A program made the position numbers and the translations under genes. Below, piece after piece: positions 23,977 through 34,538 of a DNA stretch of 64,000 bases. Numbering within the stretch: position 1 is the first letter of the stretch; every line of letters begins with the position of its first letter. The notes under the pieces were generated by a model. The model worked only from the letters and a program-made list of their open reading frames with translations, ran no database searches and had not been told where the DNA came from. Source of the stretch: Bryoerythrophyllum caledonicum (taxonomy: Eukaryota; Streptophyta; Bryopsida; Pottiales; Pottiaceae); contig OZ020525.1 of NCBI GenBank assembly GCA_963971425.1, positions 11,972,187 to 12,036,186 of the forward strand. Direction: 5' to 3'.

Positions 23977-25676
23977 CTACTTCAGCCTTCCTCGAGTCAC
24001 TGATGGGTTTGTGAGCACGTTGAAGCCCTGAAGTTCACGTTTCCCCACTATCTCCGAAATTCTGGGAACTGGGACTTCCTTCTTCTTCGCCGTCCCTGTA
24101 CCCGCTTCCACGAAAACAACGTCCGGACTTTCGCTTCCGACCTCCACCATATCCTGTCCACATAGATTGAGAGCATCGTGGAACGGAAGCGGTGCGACAA
24201 TCTCCGTGTATAGCGCTTGCATGAACCATCGGTACGCCTTCTTCCCGTCCCAGTCCAAATATTGTGTCCCCATTGTCACCGTCTTCTCCTCCGCCTCTAA
24301 ACGTGCGATAAGGTACTGCCAGAAGCCCAAGCATGCCATGAAACCACACTCCCACCTTTCTTTCTGATTAGGCAGTGGCAACCTTATCGGCTCTCGACTC
24401 TACCATTCTGGCCAACTTTTGGATCCGACCTTCACGCCCTTCGCGTTTGCCCATCCCATGTGCACAAGGAATAGAAAGTTGTTTACTTCCCGACCCTTGT
24501 GCATACCTTTCGCTGGGTCCAGGTGATATGTTTGCCTTTGCTCCAGGACGAAAACGCTCCAGTGACCCTTATCGTGGTAAGGGACGATAAGGATATTCGG
24601 CGACTCGGTGGTGGTACGAAACGAGCGGCTGAGAAAGCCCACAATGTCATCCCAGTCCTTTTCTTCATCCGCCAGATAGCATTGCAACGTCGCCGATAAC
24701 TAGTTGTGCGTGTGATGATACTGAATTCGAACATGCTCATTCGCACGGTAGTAGACATGCCTAAGGAGGAAATCCTGAAATGTGCCTTCCATTTCCCGCT
24801 TGTCCTTTAGCACGCAATGCCAATCTTGTAGTGCAAGCGAGACATCCACGGCTTGCCGAAGGTCTGGACCGAAAAACCTCATACCTCCAGTTAAGTCCTT
24901 TGGTGAATAAAACGAGGCCTGCAATTCAGAAGAAAGGGGATGTTAGACAACAGGTGCCGATAAACAACAGGTGTCGGAGAACACTATAACATAGACGACA
25001 GATTTCATCTGAGTTTTAGGACCTCCATAATAATACCGAGGTTCTTCTCTATCGTGGATGCGTCATGCTACTCAGCTTCGTAACAGAGCGAGGGCTCTTT
25101 CTCCCAAGACACACAGTCTGACATACATACTCCGCGATTCTCCGCCAACATGCACGTATACGCCGCCTTTTGTCCTTCCCTTCCGTTCTGAATACGCTCT
25201 TCGAGTCCAGGATAAACCCAAATACTGGTCAATTGCAATTCCTGTGCATTCTTGATAAAGCGCAATGCCAGTCTAATCTCCTCGGGGTCCATCTCCTTTG
25301 GTGCAGGGGTGTCGGGCTCTAGCGGAAGAGCAGGGTTATCGGCCTCTAGCGGATGAGCATGGTTATCGGGCTCTGGCGGAGGAGCATGGTTATCAGGCTC
25401 TGAAATCAGAGCAGGGCTATCAGGATCTGGCGGAGGAGCAGGCTTAACGGGTTCTGGCGGAGGAGCATGGTTATGGGGCTCTGGCGGGCTAGCAAGGTTA
25501 TCGGGCTCTAGCGGAGAAGCGTAATCAGACTCCGAAGAGGGAGGATTCTCGGGGATTGGATGAGTTTCCAAGGGTGCCACGCAAAGCTCCTCGGGAACAA
25601 CCGGGGAACTGTTAGTAGAGTCCAGGTTTTCAATACCTTGACTCGACAGAGGGAACGATAGACGTTGGGGTTTCAT
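23977..25676 (-). pseudogene. Ulp1-like C48 cysteine protease of the MULE
   Basis: On the minus strand the C-terminal part shows the Ulp1/SENP triad landmarks: His in DKGHWSVFVLEQRQTYHLDP (about 24560), Asp in HLDP, and Gln..Cys in PNQKERWECGFMACLGFW (about 24370). This order (H, D, Q, C) is that of SUMO-type proteases. An upstream exon (24924-24700) precedes it. The N-terminal ORF at 25676-25068 is a 202-codon acidic, Pro-rich segment with repeats of EPDNHAPPPEPD. Exon borders are not certain and the gene may continue upstream beyond the nested LTR into the ORF at 28357-31580. The exact role of such proteases in MULEs is unknown. Confidence 0.75.
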
Positions 25677-25778
25677 GCTACGTTCCGTCTCCCCCGTACC
25701 CCCAAGTACAATATGATGACGAGGGGTCTCGAATTGAGATGGCCCTACCGGCCACTATGAAGACTCCGCAATGCCGAG

Positions 25779-28438
25779 TGTGAGCCCCAAAACCGGCTCA
25801 CGATGTCATTTGGGCATTAAGATTAACTAGTTAGCATTAGGAAGTGGTAGATAGGGTGAGATGGTTAGACTAAACCACCCATTGTGGTTAAAGGGCTTGA
25901 AAAGGCCTTTTACTTGCCATTTCCTAATTTAGAGGGAGGTCATCATCCCCAATTGGGGATTTAATCTTGTTAAAAAATTAAAAAATTAAAAAAATTAAAT
26001 AAAAAAAAACTTAGAAGACGAAAGGAATTCTTGCAAAAAGGGAGACACCTCAACCTCCATGTGTTTTTAACACAATGGGAGGAAGCCTTGGGAAAAAACA
26101 ATACAAAAAACGAAAGAGGTAAGTTGACAAATAAGTAATTAAATAAACAAAAAAAACAAAAGTAAACAAAACTCGGAATGCAACCATGATGTGGCCACTC
26201 TTGTAGTTAATCTTTTAAAAACCATGCACGAAGTAGTGGCACATGGCCTTGGAAGAAATTAGAAAAGTTTAGATGGTGACGAGGGGAGAAATTAACACCA
26301 ATTATTGGCAATCATGGGCTGCCCTTAGTGGCATGCCTGAAGTTACTTTAAAAAACCTTTTTTATTTTTTGTTTTCTTCCTTCCCCGGAGCTGGAGAGGG
26401 GGAATTTTGGATTTTCTTGGGGAATATTCCCCGGAATCTGCTGAAGAAACGTTGGACTTCCAGCGTGAGTTACGTGTGCGGCTGCCGTTGGAGCTGGAGG
26501 GCGTTGGGTTGACTGCGGACAGGGAGTTGTTTTCGGTCTCTCGTTTTTTTGGGTCGAGGGGGTCTCGCGTCTGGAGAGGGGAATGGCGGAAGAGTCACAA
26601 CGTGAGTTCTAGGGAGACCAACAAAGGGGAAGAGCCCCACCTGTGAGAGTGTGTGCGAAGCAGGGTTTTGAGAGTGCAACAAGTTCGTAAGTGTGGGCTA
26701 GAGGCGGCGTCGACATTGGAGTGGCGGTCGAGTGAATGCAGATCGGCGGCAGTGACTGGAGAGTTCGGCGACGGACGGAGCGGCGAGCTACTTGCAGCAA
26801 GCAGGAGACGCTTGGGGAGTTCCGGTGTAGAGTGTGAAGGAAGCCGTGACTCTAAGCAGAAGAGCGGAGAGCAGGTCGGCATGAGATTTACGAGCAGCGT
26901 GTGTGCACAGGGAAGAATCGTTGGTGGAAGGTTGCTTGTTCTAGGATTCGGAGGGCTGGAGCAGGCGTTTGCGAGTCGGTAGGGTGCGACGAAGAAAGGA
27001 AGGGACTGGAGTTGAGGATCCGGAGCGGTGTGTTGGTGTTGGAAGGCTGTTGCGAGGAAGGGCGGTGAGTTTTTTCCGTTTTTTTTTTTGTCGACGGTGG
27101 CGGAGGTGACGTTGCTGGGAGCACGGTGGAGTGGTGTTGGTGCCTGGGCGAGGGGGTGCAGCAGTACCGGTGGTGAGAAGGGAGTTGCGGTGCCCAACAG
27201 GGAGCGGAAGTGCCATTGTTCTTGTTGTTATTTCAGGGTGCTCGAGTGGTTGCTTGGAGTCATGAGGGCGCAAGGTCTGTGTAGGAGAGAGATACAAGGA
27301 TCCTGTGTGTGTTGGAGAGCTGTGGAGGAAGTGAGGTCGGAGCTACGACGATAGCGGCTCGATCGGGCTCGTGTGAGGTGCGACGTCTGCGAGCGGGGTG
27401 GAAGAACGAGCGCACAATGCCGAGAGGGCCTGAGGAGATGCTGCGCCGTGATTCTGATCACGATTCCGGCCTGCACTTCTTCCCGATTTAGGTTTCTCGA
27501 TGAGGGTCCAGGGAAGAGCGTACGGAGGGAATCGGGGCATTCGTGGTTGTCCAACGGAAGAGGAAGCTCTAGGGCAGCCAGAGACGAGGAGCACTGGAGC
27601 AGCGAGGAGCAGGGAGTCTCCTTCTTCGTTTCTGTTTTCTACCCTGTGCTCTCGGTTATCTCAATCTTCTTCCCCTCTTCCTTGTATGAAAGCTGATTGT
27701 TCTTGTTTGTAGAAGACTCCTGGTTGCGTTAGTTGCCTAATTTCCCTCGTGTTAAAACTAGCGCGGAAGCACTGCTCAAATGACAGAAAATAGGTTATTA
27801 AACTAAGGCATGAATTGCCAATCAATTGTCAATCGTCCACACTAGAAGCTGGTTCTTGCATGGTGGAATGAATTGTGGTGGAATGTGGATGGAATTGTCA
27901 TAGTTGCGTAATTGTTGTGGAAATCACTGCTGGTCGCCTTGGTTGGGGTCAATACATATGTCCAATTGAAGTTTTGAATTGCTCATCAAGTTGGTCATAA
28001 GAACCTAGTAACAATAGGCTAAAAAAAATTGGAATTTGGACAATTACCCTAGAAATTTTTGAGCTTTGAGTTCAACAAAGTTGAGCAAATTTCTGTGAAG
28101 GAACTCAAAGTTAAATGTAAAAGTTAAAAGTTAACAGTAGAAGTAAAAGTACAGTTAAAAGTAAAAAGGGAAGAAAAGAAAAGAAAAGAATAAAATAAAA
28201 TAAAATAAAATAGAGGAAGATGCAAGTAGGAAGACGTGAAGGACATTAAGAGGTGTTAATTAAGTTAACTATTGGCTTAATCAAGGCAGAATACAATAAT
28301 TCGTTAGATTGAAGATACTTAAGCCACTATCACCTTGCAATTGTGTGTGCATGAGCTTATCTTGCAATGTTACATGAATGAAGTAGGGCTATGCTCACAA
28401 TAGACCCTCCCACTAGGGGGTTGTTTATTTGGTTCACA
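25779..28438. mobile_element. LTR-type insertion (probable solo LTR) inside the MULE
   Basis: This 2660 bp fossil has termini TGTGAGCCCC and GGTTCACA (TG...CA, short inverted TGTGA/TCACA). It is flanked by an exact 5-bp duplication, CCGAG, at 25774-25778 and 28439-28443. No gag, protease or polymerase similarity is seen inside and no second LTR is recognised, so a long solo LTR is the simplest reading. The interior has a GC-rich centre (26.4-27.7 kb) and AT-rich ends. It interrupts the minus-strand gene region of the MULE and lacks the TTATCG words that fill the MULE, so it is younger. The exact 5-bp duplication suggests moderate to recent age. Confidence 0.75.
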
Positions 28439-31400
28439 CCGAGGGTAGGGTCGTTCATTGCTTGTGTCCAAGAAAACTCCATGTCAGCTAGGTTATCGGC
28501 GGGATTCACCGGTGACTTCACCGCTGTAGTAGCGGGCTCTTCCTTGGGCAATTCGGGAACACCTCCCTGAGGTATTTCAACGTTCGCCGCCTCTTGTGCT
28601 AGGTCCGTAACTTCATCCAACGATTTATCGGAGAATCCTTCGTCGTCATTATTCCTCGGGTACTGATTCTGGACGCGGAATTCATTTGAAGTTCCCTCGT
28701 CCATGTGAAGAAGGGCATCTGCACCCTCCAGGTCCCTTGTTTGGATAGATGTCTCCCGCCGAATTTTGTCATGAGAAGTCACTAGATGCCCTTCTCGTCG
28801 ATCCCACTCTGTCGTCACCAGACGCGATACAACGTTCTTGCAATTTGCCTCTGCAAGTTCCCTTTCGCGTGCCCATGTAGGATCTACAGTGCCTGCAAAA
28901 GGCTTATCGTTTAGTCACACGGAAATAACGGAGATACCAAGAATGAGGAAGAAATCAGTTAGATGAATGACTGGGTTATCGGATAAATCTTACGCGGAAC
29001 AAAGCCGGCATACATGAAGTCCAGATCCTCCCTCGCCAAGTGGTTCTCGTCTAGGGTATCCCAGTGTTCGTAGGTACCCTTATCGACAGCACACCACTAT
29101 CGAACAAAATCCTCTTGGTGACTCCTTGCCGTGTCCACGACAGTGGGAGCATGGACCATTGCGTTGAAGCGTAACACCGAATCTCCCCCGCCGTGCTTAT
29201 TGTCGCGGAGCCGCAAGAACGCCTGCGATATCGGGAGGTACTGTTTCGATGCGTCCCTTCCGAAGAGGAAGGAACTCAGGACTTCGTACATTTGAGACGG
29301 CCCATTTCAATTTGTCTCTGGAGCGTCCACGTACATTGCAATGTTGGCAAGCCAGGGGATTACGCTAGGATTGCACATATTCCGCCTCCTGAAAAACAAC
29401 GGAGTCACGTCAGCCAATAAGGGACGATAAGAGACAATAAGGGACGATAAGAGACAATAAGGGACGAGAAGAGACGATAAGGGACGATAAGAGACGATAA
29501 GAGACGATAAGGGACGAGAAGAGACGATAAGGGACAAGTCTACACGGCAAGAAGCGAAAACTTCCACCGGAGAGAGCCCGTTGCAAACGAAGTAACACTT
29601 CAACAGCATAGTTGGAGCCGGCGACGGGACACTCTCGATTCTAATCCGCGCTAGATGGTGCACGACCTCTCGAGCCTTGCCAATGTTGTGCGTCCATGGC
29701 AGTGGGTGCAGCAATGGTCGAAGAATATCGTTCATGGCGCAATACCCGAAGAGGTTGTTGAAGTTCCATCGAATAGCCTCTCTCTCCACCGCCCTTTCGG
29801 CATCAAATTTACGAATCTCGACCTCGACTAGCTTCTCCCTTAACCGCTTTGTGCTCTCCACATCGGCTGTCATCCTAGCTACATACTCGACGCACTCCTT
29901 CTCGTGCGTAATGTATGCCGACGTTCCTGCAACTGCCTCTTTCCAAACCTCTTGCGCAGTACCGCCATCAGGATTCTTTGCCAGATTGCTAAGAATTGTC
30001 AGCAGTGGAAGCGAAACCTCGTTATCGGCGAAGCCAACCCCTTCGAAAATGCAGGCACCGAGAGCCTGGTCGAACTTGCCCTGGTGGCCTCCAGACTCCA
30101 CCATACACAAGACGTATTTCAACAGCTCATCTTCGGACTTTAAACTGTCCATCGTGATATTGTCGAGCAGACCATGCTTGAGGAGTAGGTACAACAGCGT
30201 TATCGGTACCTTCCTTTCGGGGGAGAGCACCCTCTGAAGCGGGAAAATGTGCTCAGCGTCCTCCTACGCCTTCCGTATCATTTCGGCCCTCTCCAACTCC
30301 AAACCTTCCCCCCTGCTACCTTTGACCTGCAGAATGAGCCGCTTATCGGGATTCGCACCTTCATCGGAGCCTGCCCGAAGTATCGTGGCCATTGTCAACG
30401 GCTGTCGAAATTCCATCTGGGCCGAGGTCGGGAGGCATTCGCCCGAGGTTATCGGCAGGCCAATGTCAGAGTCGGAGGGTCTCTCCGCAATACTGGTCTC
30501 TCCCAACCGGTGTAAAGCCGGCGGGGCTCGAGGCCTTCTCGCCATACCGGTCTCTTCCACAGACATTCCCGTAAGCCTTATCGCCACTGCTGGGGGATTG
30601 AGAGCTTTTGTCTTCTTCGTGGACTCTTTAAATCTTGCCTTCTTCGTGGCCTCTTCAGCTTTTGCCACCTTCTTCTTTGGTAAAGCCTCCTTCGCAAACT
30701 CGGTCTTCCTGAGCACGATGGAGGAATCGCTCTTGAGCGCCGGGGCGAGTGCGGGCTTCTGGACCCTGGATATCGGGTTCTCGGCACCGGAATTCCTGGA
30801 GGCATCATCTCTGGACCGAAGACCGTCCTTCTCGCCGAAAACAGCTAGAGTGCCTACGTTATTGGCCTCATAATCAGTGTTGTGATCTCCTCCCGACTCT
30901 GCCGACGAAGAAGTATCGTTACTGGACTTCGCTTTCGAGGGAGGAGGTCTTTTTCGTGAAGGCATAGCGGTACGCTTCTATGGACGGCCCTCCTCTGCCG
31001 CGTGTGCCACCCTCTTGCCGCGCTTAATTGGGACTGGACTGATCGAATCCTCCTCATTATCGGTAGCCTTCCGAGGCCTCCTCTTCGTGGCTATCGGCTC
31101 TATGGTGGCGAAAACCTCAATGGCTTCTTCCACCGACCCGCAATCCCGAAGTCGTGCCACAAAGTTTGCCACATCCCTGACTCCCAAACTGAGATACGAC
31201 GGCATCTTCACACCCACCTTCCCCTTCCCTTCGCATAATGCATGGTTGCGGTAGAGGTTGAACCTATGCTTCTGGTGCGTCGTGTTGCAATGCATGCACA
31301 AAATCTGCTTGGGGCCGGTTTGTCCAGCCGGTACGATGGGCGAGTCCGGAAGATGCAGTTCCTGGATAAGGGTCCTCGCCTCCATCACCTCTCAGCTATC

Positions 31401-31580
31401 GCGCCAAATGTGGTCCTTCTCAATGACAAATAGCTGCTCGATCCTCCCCGTTTCCTCGTTGTAGGTGGGCGGAATCCCTTTCTTATTCTCCACCGGGATC
31501 TCATCAAATAGTGCCTTGCAGAAACACCCCGGCCGCTGCGGCATTTTTACGGTCCTACGAGGGAGGACATTGCGGAACAT
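28357..31580 (-). pseudogene. Long minus-strand ORF of the MULE, function unknown
   Basis: Five open pieces between 31580 and 29097 lie in one frame, separated only by in-frame stops at about 31392 (TGA), 30978 (TAG), 30264 (TAG) and 29307 (TGA); a further TAG lies at 29097. In order they contain a possible zinc finger (ILCMHCNTTHQKHRF..NHALC, about 31290), a basic serine-rich segment with repeated KK/KKTK (30965-30500), and a helical region (KSEDELLKYVLCMVESGG, about 30130). A further exon-like piece at 28818-28357 is acidic. No family is recognised. It may be the N-terminal part of the C48 protease gene or a separate element gene. All five stops can arise by single transitions. Confidence 0.55.
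29405..29538 (-). repeat. Tandem array of a GGGACGATAA/GAGACGATAA unit
   Basis: About a dozen 10-bp units, alternating GGGACGATAA with GAGACGATAA, GAGACAATAA or GGGACGAGAA, are repeated head to tail. On the minus strand this reads as a repeated LIVSYRPLSS-like peptide that is probably not functional. Seven units carry the CGATAA word enriched across the element. Confidence 0.85.
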
Positions 31581-31996
31581 GAAACCTTATCGCTTGAAAC
31601 GATTATCCGGAACCTTAAAACCGTGAAACCCTAAACCTGGACGCTTTGCAAAATTTCCTACATCTTCACACAGCTTACTTTCCAACGCCCCACATTTGAA
31701 ATGGAATGAAAGAAGGACAGGGAATAAACCGAAAAGAAATGGAAAGAAAGAATGACAGAGAACTTACGGAAATGGAATGAAATAGAAAGAAAGAAGGGCA
31801 GGGAACTTATCGAAAAGTTCAGTCGGCAATTTCAAGGTTTTGAAGCAGCGATCGCTAAAACAGAGCTTGGACTTCCTGGATATGTCGCTAGACGGCAAAA
31901 AATACAGTTCAAATGTTTGGGAAATGGTGCCGCCACAGAAAAATTTTCCATGACTGTATTAGGATTTCACGTTGATGGTGATGATGAACACCTAAC

Positions 31997-32311
31997 CTAC
32001 CCTAAACCGAGTAGCCGCCTCATTCTATCCCTGAGAATGTAGGCGATAAGGTTGGATTGCTTCCTCTTCGAATCGGGCATCCGAAGAACCCTCCAAGCGT
32101 GTTTCTTCAGGTAGTCTACATGCGGGCCAACCCTAAACACGGCATCAAGGTCCTCCACCCCCTTCTCATGCGCGCCAGCCGGTTTCTTTCTCCCTTGACC
32201 CCTCCATTTCCTCCCTGCTTCCCCGTTATCAATAACGGTTGGTGGCGTCGTCTCGTTAGAATTCCCATCAGACCTGTCTTGTACGGGGAGATTAAGAGCG
32301 AGGAACTCCAT
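31997..32311 (-). CDS. Mirror copy of the MULE first ORF in the right inverted repeat
   Basis: This is an open frame of 104 codons beginning MEFLALNLPVQDRSDGN, the minus-strand counterpart of the ORF at 19720 because both lie in the inverted repeats. It shares KKPAGAHEKGVEDLDAVFR with the left copy's KKSAGVREKGVEDLDAAFR. The LxLxL word is kept (LALNL). It would supply a first exon and promoter to the convergent minus-strand gene(s) of the element. Whether it is spliced to the frames at 31580 and beyond is not visible with certainty. Confidence 0.5.
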   Translation of the reverse strand: MEFLALNLPVQDRSDGNSNETTPPTVIDNGEAGRKWRGQGRKKPAGAHEKGVEDLDAVFRVGPHVDYLKKHAWRVLRMPDSKRKQSNLIAYILRDRMRRLLGLG

Positions 32312-32686
32312 TCACGTGCAGACAAGCACTCCCCTTCCGTTTCGTACTACAGGGCACAATGATCGTGCCAAAGACGGCGCCATACGAAACGATGTGGATG
32401 GCACTTTGCAGCCGCCGAGAAGGACGGGTCATTCTGGAGTACACGTGGCGGGGCGAGAAGGGGCTTTCGGTGATCCGAAGAAGGCGGGGGGAGAAGGGGC
32501 TATCGGCGAGAATGTTGATAAGGGATACGGGCAGCGCGAAAAAAATGTGGGCGAAAGTGGACGTTATCGTGGTAAGAAGGGCGCATGGAGGCGAAAAGGT
32601 GCTTAGGGAGAAGGGCCGCTCTTCGCGGTGTCAGGCCTAAAATCGGGTCCTGACACCGCGAACCCGGATTGACTGTAGTGACCGGG
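32024..32686 (-). repeat. MULE right terminal inverted repeat
   Basis: Reverse complement of the left arm, starting CCCGGTCACTACAGTCAATC when read from the right end. It lacks about 100 bp present in the left arm. Confidence 0.9.
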
Positions 32687-32695
32687 CGCACAATA

Positions 32696-33055
32696 CCCTT
32701 CTTTTCGCAAGGAGTTTATTTTGGAAGGTGTGCTTCAGCATCCGCTGACTTTTGTGATTGACATTGTGATGATACTTGGGTGATACTTGGGTGATATTTG
32801 GGTGATACTTGGGTGATATTTGGGTGATACTTGGGTGATATTTGGGTGATATTTGGATGATAGTTGGGTGATATTTGGATGATAGTTGGGTGATATTTGG
32901 GTGATACTTGGGTGATACGTGATTTATACCAGGGCGGGTGTCGTGAGCTGCACGATAAGATCCTACTGTGCACTTGGCGGAGATTGGCCCAAGTCAACAG
33001 GGCTGACCTTCCAAAGGTTAATATTGAGATGATTCCGGGTTCACTGAGCACCATT
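32696..33055 (+). repeat. Right half of the MULE-interrupted repeat, with 11-bp minisatellite
   Basis: CCTTCTTTTCGCAAGG..GTGCTTCAGCATCCGC matches 3803-3860, and the match resumes after the minisatellite (GAGCTGCACGATAAGATCCT versus GAGCTGGAGGATAAGATCGT) to about 33050. Inside, 32769-32923 is an array of about 14 units of GGTGATAYTTG that is represented by only about one unit at 3.87 kb. Confidence 0.7.
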
Positions 33056-33396
33056 TTTTTGGGGGGGTTACTTTAAGTATTGTAAAGTATTAATCCTAAA
33101 GGACGAATGCACTTTAGAGGAATAATTACTCCATTGATTTATAATTGTGAAGATTAACTTCTTGAGAATGTAACCATAGGATCTTCCTCTCAACTATTAT
33201 GAAATGATGTAGTAAACATTTTAAAAATTTTGACCATACATATTGTTCAAAGATAAATGCCGATCAAGTGTAAAAGCTTGTCCTCCAAAGAAATACATGG
33301 TCCTTTAACCCTTCAAGGCCGGAGATCTTCACAAGGCTTGGGAAAATCTACCACACTAAAGATGGTATCTAATGTTAACCACGCTAATCTATTTAT

Positions 33397-33537
33397 AAAT
33401 GCTATAATTTTTTACTCTTGATAAACATTTTTACCAACTATGTTTACAATGATCCTCCTCTTTAAGTAGCGTAGATGGTCGTGCTCTCAGTAAAAAAATT
33501 CATTCACAGTAAAAAGTTATAGCATTTCCAAAAACAT
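33397..33537. repeat. Hairpin element, small
   Basis: An imperfect inverted repeat runs from AAATGCTATAATTTTTTACT to AGTAAAAAGTTATAGCATTT. Internal sequence (TTTTTACCAACTATGTTTA) is shared with the larger hairpin at 33674-33897, so the two are related copies. Confidence 0.65.
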
Positions 33538-33673
33538 TACTGTGGTTACACTAAATATCATCCTTAGTGTAGTGTGATAGATCATGCACAACAACTACAC
33601 CGTTCAGCTGAATATAGTGTGGATTCATACTTGATGTGGATCACCCACACTAATATCACATGTGATACATGAT

Positions 33674-33897
33674 ACTACACTAAACATCGCATTTAGTGTA
33701 GCGCCCAGTAAATGACTTGTAACTGCTATAAGTTTTTACTTTAAGTGAATATTTTTACCAACTATGTTTATGATGATCCTCTTATTTGAATACTATAGAG
33801 AGTTGTGTTCTTGGTAAAAATTGGCATCAAGAGTAAAAACTTATAGCATTTACAAGTCATTTACTGGGCGCTACACTAATGCGATGTTTAGTGTAGT
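33674..33897. mobile_element. Foldback MITE with arms of about 65 bp
   Basis: The left arm (ACTACACTAAACATCGCATT, then GCGCCCAGTAAATGACTTGT) matches the reverse complement of the right arm almost perfectly for about 65 bp around a short loop. It has no coding capacity. The ACACTAAA-ATC terminus links it to the element at 2274-3000. A transcript through it would form a long hairpin. Confidence 0.7.
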
Positions 33898-34538
33898 AGT
33901 TATATGATATTTTACATGTGATCTTTTACTGTAAAACCATATGATTATTCATCGACCAAAAAACGACCACCTCAACACTAAAGGATTATGGGTTAGCTAG
34001 AGAAGAACTCACTGCAATGCAACAATATCCTTGTTGCATCTTTGACTCTCTAATCTTGCAAAACCCCTAAAACAGTGCGCTAATTTGATGAGCGTGGATG
34101 AAATAGAAGGGATGAGAAGGGGATGAAGTAACTGCATGAAATATGAGAGGCATTACATGATATTATGCACTAAATAGATAATCAAACCTAGCAAATTGGA
34201 CAAGTATCACATATGGTTGGTTGCTGTAAAACAACGTTTTTTTTTTTTTGTTCACCAGATTCTCTTTTGCCCAGTGACATATCTTCCTTCCAAAATTTAA
34301 CCCTACCCACATCTCACAGCAAAGCGAATCTGTCAGAGTGTCGCCCAAAAAAAAAAAAAAAAAAAAAACCCTGTTGTAAGACCACATTGGTTTCACAATG
34401 TGATTGTTTAATATTATCATTATAAAAACCATGACTCCTTGGTCCTTTAGGAGTTAAGGTTCTCCTTGATGCAACAATAGAGAGGGATATTGTACAGTTC
34501 TAACACACTGCATTTCAACATACTGGTGAACCTGTGAT

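Larger units (their letters stand above)
19336..32686. mobile_element. Large Mutator-like element (MULE) carrying a C48 protease
   Basis: This 13,351 bp element is flanked by an exact 9-bp duplication, CGCACAATA, at 19327-19335 and 32687-32695. Its ends are CCCGGTCACTACAGTCAATC and the reverse complement, opening inverted repeats of about 0.7 kb. A 9-bp duplication and long inverted repeats define Mutator elements. Inside are a plus-strand transposase, a minus-strand Ulp1-like protease and a further long minus-strand frame. MULEs with Ulp1-like genes are known in plants (the Kaonashi-type group). The size here is inflated by a nested 2.66 kb LTR-type insertion, leaving about 10.7 kb of element. 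The reading frames carry stops, so it is probably no longer autonomous. Confidence 0.93.

Noticed and set aside
26595-27696. Several open frames of 100-200 codons on both strands
   Set aside because: They lie in the GC-rich centre of an LTR-type insertion, overlap each other on both strands and show no domain.
29405-29538. Short regular repeats as a CRISPR-like array
   Set aside because: Units are 10 bp without spacers, and the sequence is eukaryotic.
34213-34432. Poly(T) and poly(A) runs framing 100 bp as a possible retroposed element
   Set aside because: Ends are not clearly inverted or duplicated and no family features were found.
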